DNA of 64,000 bases from Marinobacter halodurans (GTDB lineage: Bacteria > Pseudomonadota > Gammaproteobacteria > Pseudomonadales > Oleiphilaceae): positions 62,001 through 126,000 of the forward strand of contig NZ_SJDL01000006.1 in NCBI RefSeq assembly GCF_004327985.1. The letters run 5' to 3'. Of this stretch, positions 1 through 7,297 are shown in pieces. The notes beneath the pieces are model-generated. The model did no database searches. It saw nothing but the letters and a program-made list of their open reading frames with translations, and had not been told where the DNA came from. Both the position numbers and the translations under genes were made by a program. Position 1 is the first letter of the stretch, and every line of letters begins with the position of its first letter.

Positions 1-359
1 AGTGAGGGATCGTGCAGCGCCATGGCGGTGATCTGCTTGATGCGCGGCGTCAACGCCGGCGAGTGCCGGCGCCGGAACAGTCCGCCAGCACGCTGGTACA
101 GAAAGAAGAACGAGCGACGCGGGCCTTTTTCGGCAGGGAATGGGGCCTGGGAAGAGGGCAGTTCGGCCCGCAGGATCTCCTGCTCCAGGACCAGCCGGCT
201 CGACAGGGAGCTGTACTGCAGCACATAGCAGACGTTCCTGTCCGGATCCAGACCGAGCTGCTCACGGCTGGCACCCATGACATTGGTGCGTACCCATAAA
301 AACAGGATCTTTCGTAAAAGCGTAAAGAACAGGTCGCTAAGACCCGGGAAAAGTCGCAT
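1..359 (-). CDS. plsB: Glycerol-3-phosphate acyltransferase PlsB, N-terminal part (cut by window edge)
   Basis: PlsB acylates the sn-1 position of glycerol-3-phosphate at the inner membrane, the first step of phospholipid synthesis. About 119 N-terminal residues are visible; the rest lies before base 1. The reading starts MRLFPGLSDLFF, followed by a hydrophobic stretch and LFLWVRTNV, then a segment around LGLDPDRNVCYVLQ and SSLSSRLVLEQE. This is the PlsB N-terminal pattern of a short amphipathic leader, a Leu-Trp-Val-Arg motif and a nucleotide-fold-like start. The ATG at 357-359 has GGAG five bases upstream on the minus strand. The catalytic HX4D box is outside the window. It is divergent from nudC. 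Identification rests on N-terminal pattern only. Confidence 0.8.
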   Translation of the reverse strand, partial: MRLFPGLSDLFFTLLRKILFLWVRTNVMGASREQLGLDPDRNVCYVLQYSSLSSRLVLEQEILRAELPSSQAPFPAEKGPRRSFFFLYQRAGGLFRRRHSPALTPRIKQITAMALHDPS

Positions 360-514
360 GCAGACTCCAGTACAGCCAGTAGGTGGGCTAAGTTTACTTG
401 GTCACTCCGATAGCGCAAAGGGCCGCCCCGGAACACCCGCAAAATGTCCCGGCATGACCGACTCTGTGGTACCTTTGCGGGATTGTTTTTTCTTGCAGCG
501 AGAGAGAGTGGCGT

Positions 515-1315
515 ATGGCAGTCTGGACTCCCGGCTGGTCGGAAAAGCCGCCCGAAGCGGGCGATGGGTTGGTCCTGGCCCGGGGGCAAACCGTGATCCG
601 TGCGGCGGATGGCTGGATTCATGACGCGACCTCTCCGGAAGCACCGCTGGCGGGTGAAGAGCCGGTGTTTCTCGGACACCTGGATGGGCGGCGTATCTTT
701 GTGGCGCTGGCCGGGAAGACCGGCGAAGACCGCACCTGTGGCTTGCGCGAGGCGCTGTTCAGCGTCGACGAGGCCCAGGCGTCGCTGCTCAGTACCGCCA
801 GCCAGGTTTTGCAGTGGCAGCGGGATCACCGTTTTTGTGGCCGCTGTGGCAACCCGACCCGGATGCACGACCGGGAACGGGCGAAGTGGTGCGATCACTG
901 CCATATTCCGTTCTACCCCCGCCTGGCCCCCTGTGTGATCGTGCTGATCCGTGACGGCGATCGACTGTTCCTGGCGCGCTCAAGTCGCCATACCCATGGC
1001 TTCTACAGCCTGATCGCCGGCTTTATCGAGCCCGGTGAAAGTGCCGAGGAGGCGGTGCAGCGGGAGGTCATGGAGGAGACCGGGCTCAAGGTGACCAACA
1101 TTCGCTACCAGGCCTCCCAGCCCTGGCCGTTTCCCCATCAGTTGATGCTGGGCTACTTCGCCGATTACGACGGCGGCGACCTGCAACTGCAGGCGGATGA
1201 ACTGGCCACAGCCGACTGGTTTGCGCCGGATCAGCTGCCTCCGGTTCCTCCCGGCTATACCATCGCCGGTCGCCTGATTGAGCGGGCCCTGGCGGAGGGG
1301 CGCAGCCGGTCGTGA
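515..1315 (+). CDS. nudC: NAD(+) diphosphatase / NAD-capped RNA hydrolase NudC
   Basis: NudC hydrolyses NADH to NMNH and AMP and removes NAD caps from RNA 5' ends. The 266-residue protein has the family order: an N-terminal region, a four-cysteine zinc ribbon (FCGRCGN and WCDHC, about residues 107-131), then a complete Nudix box (GFIEPGE, then REVMEETGL, about residues 168-190). Downstream is SQPWPFPHQLM, the NudC-specific SQPWPF signature that separates it from other Nudix enzymes. A purine-rich GAGAGAGAG ribosome site precedes the ATG. The stop overlaps the murI start by 3 bases, so the two genes are probably translationally coupled. Confidence 0.95.
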   Translation: MAVWTPGWSEKPPEAGDGLVLARGQTVIRAADGWIHDATSPEAPLAGEEPVFLGHLDGRRIFVALAGKTGEDRTCGLREALFSVDEAQASLLSTASQVLQWQRDHRFCGRCGNPTRMHDRERAKWCDHCHIPFYPRLAPCVIVLIRDGDRLFLARSSRHTHGFYSLIAGFIEPGESAEEAVQREVMEETGLKVTNIRYQASQPWPFPHQLMLGYFADYDGGDLQLQADELATADWFAPDQLPPVPPGYTIAGRLIERALAEGRSRS

Positions 1316-2136
1316 GTGCGCCCCATGTCCTGGTTTTCGATTCCGGCGTGGGCGGGTTAAGCATCGCGGCCTGCCTTCGTACCCGTCTCCCCGGCGTGCG
1401 GTTGTCCTACCTGGCCGACACGGCGGGCTTTCCCTATGGTGACCAGCCCGAGGCGACCGTGATTCATCGGTGCGTCAATCTAGTCGAGCGGCTGATGGCC
1501 GATGTCCCTGTTGACCTAGTGGTTGTGGCGTGCAATACGGCCAGTACGGTCGTGTTGCCGGCCCTGCGCGAGCGCCTGGGTATCCCGGTGGTGGGGGTCG
1601 TACCGGCGATAAAACCCGCTGCCGCGCTGTCGATGAACGGGCGGCTGGGTGTCCTGGCGACGCCGGCAACGGTGCGGCGCCCCTATACCGACGACCTGAT
1701 CCTCCGGTTCGCCGCGCACTGCGATGTCACGCGGGTGGGTCATCCCGGCCTGGTGCGCTGGGCGGAAGACAAGGTGGCCGGACAGCCGGTGCCCCTGGAA
1801 GCGCTGCGTGAGGCCGTCAGGCCACTCGGCGATGCCGGTGTGGACACGGTGGTCCTGGGCTGCACGCACTACCCGCTGATTCGCGATGAGCTGGCGATCG
1901 TGCTGCCGGAGGTGCGTCACTGGGTGGATTCGGGCGAGGCCATCGCCCGGCGGGTGGCGTTCCTGCTGCAAGAAGCCGGCCTCGATGCGGCCGGCTCTCT
2001 CAAAGGGTGCGAGATGGGTATGACGGCTCGATTTTCCGGGGCCGCGCCCGCGGCGCTTGAGGTTTTCCTGCCCCGGTTGGGCCTGGAACCCGGCCCGGTC
2101 CGGGACCAGTGGCCGGGTTCTACAGCGGCCCCATGA
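1312..2136 (+). CDS. murI: Glutamate racemase MurI
   Basis: MurI interconverts L- and D-glutamate to supply D-Glu for peptidoglycan. The 274-residue product opens with VFDSGVGGLS, carrying the catalytic acid region. It has both catalytic cysteine motifs: VACNTAST near residue 70 and LGCTHYPLI near residue 185. Length is normal for the family. The start is GTG, and its GTGA overlaps the nudC stop. No separate ribosome site was identified, which fits coupling to nudC. It converges on the acyltransferase-like gene ending at 2148, leaving 11 bases and no clear terminator. Confidence 0.95.
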   Translation: MSAPHVLVFDSGVGGLSIAACLRTRLPGVRLSYLADTAGFPYGDQPEATVIHRCVNLVERLMADVPVDLVVVACNTASTVVLPALRERLGIPVVGVVPAIKPAAALSMNGRLGVLATPATVRRPYTDDLILRFAAHCDVTRVGHPGLVRWAEDKVAGQPVPLEALREAVRPLGDAGVDTVVLGCTHYPLIRDELAIVLPEVRHWVDSGEAIARRVAFLLQEAGLDAAGSLKGCEMGMTARFSGAAPAALEVFLPRLGLEPGPVRDQWPGSTAAP

Positions 2137-2147
2137 CGGGTGGCGGT

Positions 2148-3158
2148 TTACACCACCCGGGTTAGCTTGAGCATGGCCAGGAATTCCAGCGTGGGCAGGA
2201 CCCGTTGATGGCAGCAGTAGGTCTTGAACGATTCCCCGCGGAAACGTGACTTGGTGAATTCCAGCCCCTTGAAGTTATAGAGGAAGTTGCCCCTGGCGTA
2301 GAGACCGTGGAGGATCTTCTTCAGCAGCTTCGCTTCCTGGGGTTCGGCCGTTTTGTCCAGCGACAGCGGAATCAGGCCCAGGTCCAGGTAGGGCACGCCT
2401 TCACTCTGGAACACCTCCATGGCATGGGCCATCAGGGTATAGAACAGACCCTGGCGGAAGGCGGCGTTCGCCCGGGAAATGTTCGGTACGTAGCTGATGA
2501 TCCGGTTGTTCCGGTAGATGGGATCGAAATAGATGAAGCCCACCGCTTTACCGTTCTCGTAGGCGTAGAAATGGCGTTCGTTTTCCCGGTAATCCATTTC
2601 CATCGGCCGGATCAGGAAGCGGATCTCATTGCTCTTCACCTTGCGGGTGCGAATCCAGGCCTCGGAGATCTCCCGCGTGTGATCGTCGCTGAAACGCTCC
2701 ATAACCGTCACGCCGTTGCGCTCGGCCTGGTTTACCGCCGTGCGGATGGTCTGCTTCTTCTTGCCCTTGAGTGACCATTTCTGCAGGTCGATGCGGGATT
2801 CGCTACCGAACTGGGTGCCATACAGGCCATAGCGCCGATGCAGGATATCCACCACCGGCTTGGACACCTGGATGTAGCTGGCGTTGGGGTGGCGCGCATG
2901 GAACTGCTCGATGATCAGCTCGAAATGCTCCGGCGCCGCAACGGGATCCGACAGCACAAAGGTCATACCCCACTTGCGCATGTAGGCAATGTAGCCGACA
3001 CCCGGCAGGTCAAAATAGTCCATGTGGGGCTGGAGGGTTGAAAACGACTGGGAGTGGGCTCCGTGCTGCTTGAGGTAGTCCACCCGCTGGGAGAAGGTCA
3101 GGCGCCCTTCTTCCTGCTGACCGGCCAACCGGTCCAGGGTAAGGATCTGGTCAGTCAT
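2148..3158 (-). CDS. DUF2156 / lysyl-phosphatidylglycerol synthase C-terminal domain-like acyltransferase
   Basis: This 336-residue soluble protein resembles the catalytic GNAT-like domain of MprF-type lipid aminoacyltransferases (LPG synthase C-terminal, DUF2156). Features are a basic KGKKKQTIRTAVNQAERNG segment, RFLIRPME, then YAYENGKAVGFIYFDPIYR and YLDLGLIPL near the C-terminus. No membrane segments are visible, unlike full MprF, so it would act as a peripheral acyl or aminoacyl transferase. The substrate cannot be told from sequence. A GTG start at 3182 is possible, but the ATG at 3158 has GGGAG nine bases upstream and is preferred. It lies 78 bases after a methyltransferase gene in the same direction, a probable two-gene operon. 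Confidence 0.75.
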   Translation of the reverse strand: MTDQILTLDRLAGQQEEGRLTFSQRVDYLKQHGAHSQSFSTLQPHMDYFDLPGVGYIAYMRKWGMTFVLSDPVAAPEHFELIIEQFHARHPNASYIQVSKPVVDILHRRYGLYGTQFGSESRIDLQKWSLKGKKKQTIRTAVNQAERNGVTVMERFSDDHTREISEAWIRTRKVKSNEIRFLIRPMEMDYRENERHFYAYENGKAVGFIYFDPIYRNNRIISYVPNISRANAAFRQGLFYTLMAHAMEVFQSEGVPYLDLGLIPLSLDKTAEPQEAKLLKKILHGLYARGNFLYNFKGLEFTKSRFRGESFKTYCCHQRVLPTLEFLAMLKLTRVV

Positions 3159-3236
3159 GTTGTGTGTCTCCCGAAAAACCACTGTTCCCGCCGGCCCGGT
3201 TGTTCTGTTATTGGGGGCGGCGTGTCCGTGTTGTTG

Positions 3237-3893
3237 TTATCTGGCCTGCTTCTGGCCCAGGATCGACCAGTAGCAGTTCATGTTCAGCAGCTTGAAGTGC
3301 TTTTTGTCGGTGATCTTCAGACCCAGCCGCTGCATGTGTTCCGGGTAGTTGTAGATCTTGTGGAACGCGTTGTTGGCGAGCAGCCAGAAGGTAAAGACGG
3401 CGCCATACCAGTAGAGCTTCTTGAACAGGCGGGCCAGGAGGTTGCCCGTCGGGTAGCTGAAGTCGCCCACCACGACGTTGCCTTCAGCCCGGGCCAGACT
3501 GATCAGGTGCTCGAGCACCTTGACCATCATGTCCTCGTCGAACACGTTGAGGAAAAAGTTGGCGATGACCATGTCGTACTGGCCGGTTTCGTCGATCTGC
3601 ATGATGTCGCTGTGGAGGGTGCGAATGGTCAGATCGGGCGCCTCTTTCTGCTTGGCTTCGTTGAACTTGCGCAGCATCGTTTCCGAAAGGTCGACCACGG
3701 TCACCTCGGCGCCCAGTTCCGCTGCCCGGATCGCATCCCGGCCATGGCCCACACCGGCGAACAGTACGCGGGTGCCCGGTTGGATGGTTTCCACATCCAG
3801 CATGGCGGTCTTGCAACGATGGATGCTCTTGCCGCTATAGAGGTTGCTGAGGAAGTCGTAGACCGGGCCGATGTATCTGTATTTGTCTCGCAT
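3237..3893 (-). CDS. Class I SAM-dependent methyltransferase (UbiE-like fold)
   Basis: About 218 residues from MRDKYRYIGPVYDF. The SAM-binding motif I is VLFAGVGHGRDAI, with the acidic residue after motif II in VTVVDLSETML and a motif IV-like MVIANFFLNVF. The motif I reads AGVGHG rather than the usual GxGxG. A C-terminal hydrophobic stretch around LYWYGAVFTFWLLANNAFH suggests membrane association or a lipid or quinone substrate (inference). The frame extends upstream to a TTG at 4004, but the extension is low-complexity and the MRDKYRY start looks like the conserved N-terminus; its ribosome site is weak. It precedes the LPG-synthase-like gene, so the pair may modify a common lipid. Confidence 0.75.
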   Translation of the reverse strand: MRDKYRYIGPVYDFLSNLYSGKSIHRCKTAMLDVETIQPGTRVLFAGVGHGRDAIRAAELGAEVTVVDLSETMLRKFNEAKQKEAPDLTIRTLHSDIMQIDETGQYDMVIANFFLNVFDEDMMVKVLEHLISLARAEGNVVVGDFSYPTGNLLARLFKKLYWYGAVFTFWLLANNAFHKIYNYPEHMQRLGLKITDKKHFKLLNMNCYWSILGQKQAR

Positions 3894-4300
3894 TGTCGTC
3901 ACTGCCTGTCCAAGTCTGAAAAAAACCGGAGTCCCGGCCGATCGGGCGGCTCTTGTTGTTCGGACGTCGGGGCCCGCGGTCGGGCTGTTTTGTTGTTGCT
4001 GCAAAGAGAGTAGGAGACTCCCCGGACAAGTTTTGTGCAGCAGCCCTCATTTCACGATACAAAAATTAACACGAAGCTGCGCTTTGCTAACCGAATCAAG
4101 ATTTTTTATTGGAATGTCCGACAATCATTTTTGAGTTGGATCAAATTTCCTGTCCACGACGGAACGGTTTACCAGCGGCGGTAGCGCCCCACCGGATTTG
4201 ATGCAAGACTGGTAAAAACAAGGTCGGTCCGGTTGCACAGGATGGCCACACCGTCGCCGACCCGCTGTCTACACAGTCTGTACGGGTCAGGGTGATAGTT
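3894..4300. other. 407-base divergent intergenic region
   Basis: This region separates the methyltransferase (minus) from the binding-protein gene (plus). It is AT-rich around 4055-4150 and contains an FNR/Anr-like dyad at 4131-4144 (separate entry). The part 3894-4004 could code an N-terminal extension of the methyltransferase from a TTG, but I judge this unlikely. No RNA gene or other repeat was seen. Confidence 0.6.
4131..4144. promoter_or_regulatory. FNR/Anr-like dyad
   Basis: TTGAGTTGGATCAA matches the FNR/Anr consensus TTGAT-N4-ATCAA at nine of ten defined positions. It lies 157 bases before the binding-protein ATG and 238 bases before the methyltransferase ATG, so it could serve either gene. 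Assignment is by motif only, and roughly two such matches are expected by chance in 64 kb of random sequence. Confidence 0.3.
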
Positions 4301-5125
4301 ATGTCCGATTGCCGGGTGCGCTGGCGGGGATCACTGGTTGGTTGTTTGGTCGCAGTCATTCTGGCTGCGGGGCCTGTGTGCGCTCAGACCGTTGTCAACT
4401 ACCTGGTGGTGGAGGACAAGGCGCGTCCGTTCCAGATCGTCAAGAACGGCGAAAGCCGTGGCGGGGTCGTGTCGGATATTGTCGATAGGATATTCGCGGG
4501 CTCCGATTACACCGTCAATCACCTGGTTTACCCGGTCAACCGCCTGCGTCATGTGGTGTCAGACAACGAGGTGCAGCACTGGATCGCCTATGACGCGCTG
4601 CCCTGGCGGACGTTCGGCAATCAGGGGCTGTACGTGGAGGAGCCCATCCTCCAGACCCATCACGTCCTGCTGACGTGCCGCCAGGACATGGACGGCGACA
4701 TCCGCAATGTCGCCGACCTGCAGGGTCTGAGTATCGTGACGCTGCGTAACTTCGATTACCAGACGCTGGACGTGGCGGCCTCCCATGGGCGCCTCCGCCA
4801 GATTCCAATCGATCGTTACGAGGCCGGCATCAAGCTGGTGAGTCTGGGCCGGGCTGACGGTTTCGTGGAGATGGAGTCCCGGTTGCGCTATCACATCAAG
4901 TCGATGCCGGAGGCCGGAGCCGCCTGTCTGCGTTGGCTGGATTTCAGCGCGATCATTCCCGATTTTCCGATCTATCTGGCGATCGACATCGATTGGCCTT
5001 CCGACTTCCGGGAATTCGTCCTCAAGCGGATTGTCGAGCTGCGCCAGTCGGGCGAGCTGGCGAGGATCAAGGCCCGTTACCTGTCTTCAGACGACGGCCT
5101 GGATCGGGGCTCGGGTGCCGAGTAA
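4301..5125 (+). CDS. Periplasmic substrate-binding protein, family 3-like
   Basis: A 274-residue exported protein. It has a basic N-terminus (CRVRWRGS), a hydrophobic core (LVGCLVAVILAAG) and a probable signal peptidase I site around VCAQT. The mature part has the two-lobe pattern of amino-acid-type (SBP_bac_3) proteins: an N-terminal strand with VVEDKARPFQIV, DLQGLSIVTLRNFDY at the second lobe, and a final helix with VELRQSGELARIKARYL. No transporter permease is nearby, so it may be a sensory or orphan binding protein. The ATG at 4301 has AGGGTGA just upstream; the earlier GTG at 4292 is less likely. Its 3' end overlaps the convergent GGDEF-EAL gene by 39 bases. Confidence 0.75.
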   Translation: MSDCRVRWRGSLVGCLVAVILAAGPVCAQTVVNYLVVEDKARPFQIVKNGESRGGVVSDIVDRIFAGSDYTVNHLVYPVNRLRHVVSDNEVQHWIAYDALPWRTFGNQGLYVEEPILQTHHVLLTCRQDMDGDIRNVADLQGLSIVTLRNFDYQTLDVAASHGRLRQIPIDRYEAGIKLVSLGRADGFVEMESRLRYHIKSMPEAGAACLRWLDFSAIIPDFPIYLAIDIDWPSDFREFVLKRIVELRQSGELARIKARYLSSDDGLDRGSGAE

Positions 5126-7255
5126 TTCGTTGATTTCACTGGCCGGTCGCGCCGGCCCATAGAAGAATCCCTGGACCTGCTGGCAACCCAGGTTGCGCAG
5201 ATAGGCCAACTGGATATCCGTTTCCACCCCTTCGGCCACGATGTCCAGCCGCAGGCCATGGGCCATGGCCACGATGGCGTTGACGATGCAGGCGCCGTCC
5301 TCCCCACTGCGGATGCCCCGTACGAACGACTGGTCCACCTTGAGGGTGTGGATGGGCAGTCGGTGCAGGTAATTCAGCGACGAGTAGCCGGTGCCGAAAT
5401 CGTCGATGGCGATGCGGATGCCATGCTCGGCCAACTCCTGGAGCTTGCGGCTGATCTGCTCCAGATCGTTCATGATCACGTTCTCGGTGATCTCGATTTC
5501 CAGGTTCTCCGGTGGGAAGTTGATTGCCCTGAGCTGGGCAATCAGGTTCTGCACGAAGCGGGGATGGTCCACCTGGAGCGGCGAGAGGTTCACGGCCAGT
5601 CGCAGGGTGCGATGGCCGCCGTCGATCCATTGCTTCATCTGCTGGCAGGCGGTGTCCAGGACGCATTCGCTGAGCTCGGTGATCAGCTTGGTTTCCTCGG
5701 CCAGGGGCAGGAAATCCCTGGGGTAGAGCAGGCCGCGCTCGGGGTGCTGCCAGCGAACCAGTGCTTCCAGACCGACCACCTGGCCGGTGTCGGAGGCGAC
5801 CTGGGGCTGGTAATGGACACAGAGTTCCTTGTTCACCAGGGCCTGGCGCAAGTCCCGCTCGAGGCTCAGCCGATTGGCCGTGCCGATGCTCATGGTTTCG
5901 CTGTAGAAGCGATAACCGTCCTTGCCACCGGCCTTGACGTGGTACATGGCAATGTCGGCGCACTGGATCAACTGATCCATGGTCTGGCCGGCATCCGGGA
6001 AGATGGCGATCCCCACGCTGACGCCGACAAACACCTCATGCTCGCCCAACTGGAAGGGTTCCTTCAGCACGCTGATCAGTTTGCGGGCGATCTTGCGGGC
6101 GTCGTTGTGGGTGGAGATGGCGGGCAGCAGCAAGGTGAATTCGTCGCCGCCGAACCGGGACAGCGTATCGCCCTTGCGCAGGCAGCTTTCCAGGCGCTGG
6201 GTCACCGCCTGCAGGAGTCGGTCGCCCATGGCGTGGCCCAGGGTGTCGTTGACCACCTTGAAGCGGTCCAGATCCAGGAACATGACCGCCAGTTTCTGCC
6301 GGTTGCGCTGGGCCTGGGTGATGGCCAGCATCAGGCGATCCTTGAACAGGGCCCGGTTGGGGAGCCGCGTCAGCAGGTCATGGTAGGCCTGGAAATTGAT
6401 GAAGGCCTCGGCCTCCTTGCGCTCGGTAATGTCGCGGGCCGAGCCGTAAATACACGGATCGCTGGTGTTGGAGCGATGGATCTCATGGGGAAGGAACTGG
6501 CCACTGTCGTCACCGATAGGGAACGCCGTGATCTCGAAATAGCGATTGGCCTTGCGGCTGCCGCGGGTTTTCAGGCGAATCTCGAAGGTGCGCGGGTTTT
6601 CCGCGCTGATGGCCGGATCCTGGAGGGCGTAGGTGCCTCGGGCAACGTCCTGCTCATCGATGAGGTGGCGGAAGTGCCGTCCGATCAATTCGCTGGGTTT
6701 GTAGCCCAGCAGGGCCTCGATCTTCCGGTTGACGAAGCAGACCCGTCCCTCCCGGTCGAGCATGAAAACGATGTCGGGCGAGGTGTTGACGATGTAGCGG
6801 TGCAGTTCCTCGGACTTCTCCAGTCGCATCTGCACGTTGCGGTGGGCCCAGGCCAGGGCCTGCTTCTGCAGCACATTGCCGACCGTCGCCAGCAGCTCCT
6901 CCGGATCGAACGGCTTCTTGATGTAGTCTTCGGCGCCGCGGCGCAGGGCCCGGCTGACGGCGGTAAAGGAGGACTCGCCGCTGACCACGATCACCGGGGT
7001 TTCGATTTTCCGGTCCTGGATGAACTGCATGACCTGATGGCCGTCCACCTCCGGCATTCGCAGGTCCAGCATCACCAACTGGAAGGCTTCCCGGGTAAGC
7101 AGCTCGCAGGCGGCGCGGCCGCCCAGCGCAGGCACGGCAATGAAGCCCTGTTCTTCGAGCAGGTCGACCAGGCTGCGCAGGAGTCTGGGCTCGTCATCCA
7201 CAACGAGAATGCGCGCCTCGACAGTACTGGTTTCTAGCAGTGCGTCCGAAATCAT
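5087..7255 (-). CDS. Response regulator with PAS, GGDEF and EAL domains (c-di-GMP turnover)
   Basis: A 722-residue cytoplasmic protein. An N-terminal receiver (residues 14-130) has acidic pair D20-D21, phosphoacceptor D64 in VMLDLRMPEVDG and the KKP loop. A PAS domain (about 150-270) follows, then a GGDEF domain with intact GGDEF near residue 367, and an EAL domain with intact LEALVRW near residue 495 and DDFGTGYSS. An RKGD motif sits five residues before GGDEF, the position of the inhibitory I-site. Both catalytic signatures are present, so it may both make and break c-di-GMP. It is immediately downstream of a histidine kinase gene on the same strand (42 bases), the likely partner. Confidence 0.93.
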   Translation of the reverse strand: MISDALLETSTVEARILVVDDEPRLLRSLVDLLEEQGFIAVPALGGRAACELLTREAFQLVMLDLRMPEVDGHQVMQFIQDRKIETPVIVVSGESSFTAVSRALRRGAEDYIKKPFDPEELLATVGNVLQKQALAWAHRNVQMRLEKSEELHRYIVNTSPDIVFMLDREGRVCFVNRKIEALLGYKPSELIGRHFRHLIDEQDVARGTYALQDPAISAENPRTFEIRLKTRGSRKANRYFEITAFPIGDDSGQFLPHEIHRSNTSDPCIYGSARDITERKEAEAFINFQAYHDLLTRLPNRALFKDRLMLAITQAQRNRQKLAVMFLDLDRFKVVNDTLGHAMGDRLLQAVTQRLESCLRKGDTLSRFGGDEFTLLLPAISTHNDARKIARKLISVLKEPFQLGEHEVFVGVSVGIAIFPDAGQTMDQLIQCADIAMYHVKAGGKDGYRFYSETMSIGTANRLSLERDLRQALVNKELCVHYQPQVASDTGQVVGLEALVRWQHPERGLLYPRDFLPLAEETKLITELSECVLDTACQQMKQWIDGGHRTLRLAVNLSPLQVDHPRFVQNLIAQLRAINFPPENLEIEITENVIMNDLEQISRKLQELAEHGIRIAIDDFGTGYSSLNYLHRLPIHTLKVDQSFVRGIRSGEDGACIVNAIVAMAHGLRLDIVAEGVETDIQLAYLRNLGCQQVQGFFYGPARPASEINELLGTRAPIQAVV

Positions 7256-7297
7256 GGCCTAAGCTCATCCTGTTGGGGCAACCGGAAGCCGTTCGTA

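Noticed and set aside
50-904. 284-codon minus-strand frame across plsB and nudC
   Set aside because: It is antisense to nudC in another frame of the plsB region; nudC and plsB both have strong motif support.
5258-7237. Long plus-strand frame of 659 codons
   Set aside because: Antisense shadow of the receiver-PAS-GGDEF-EAL gene, which has intact catalytic motifs.
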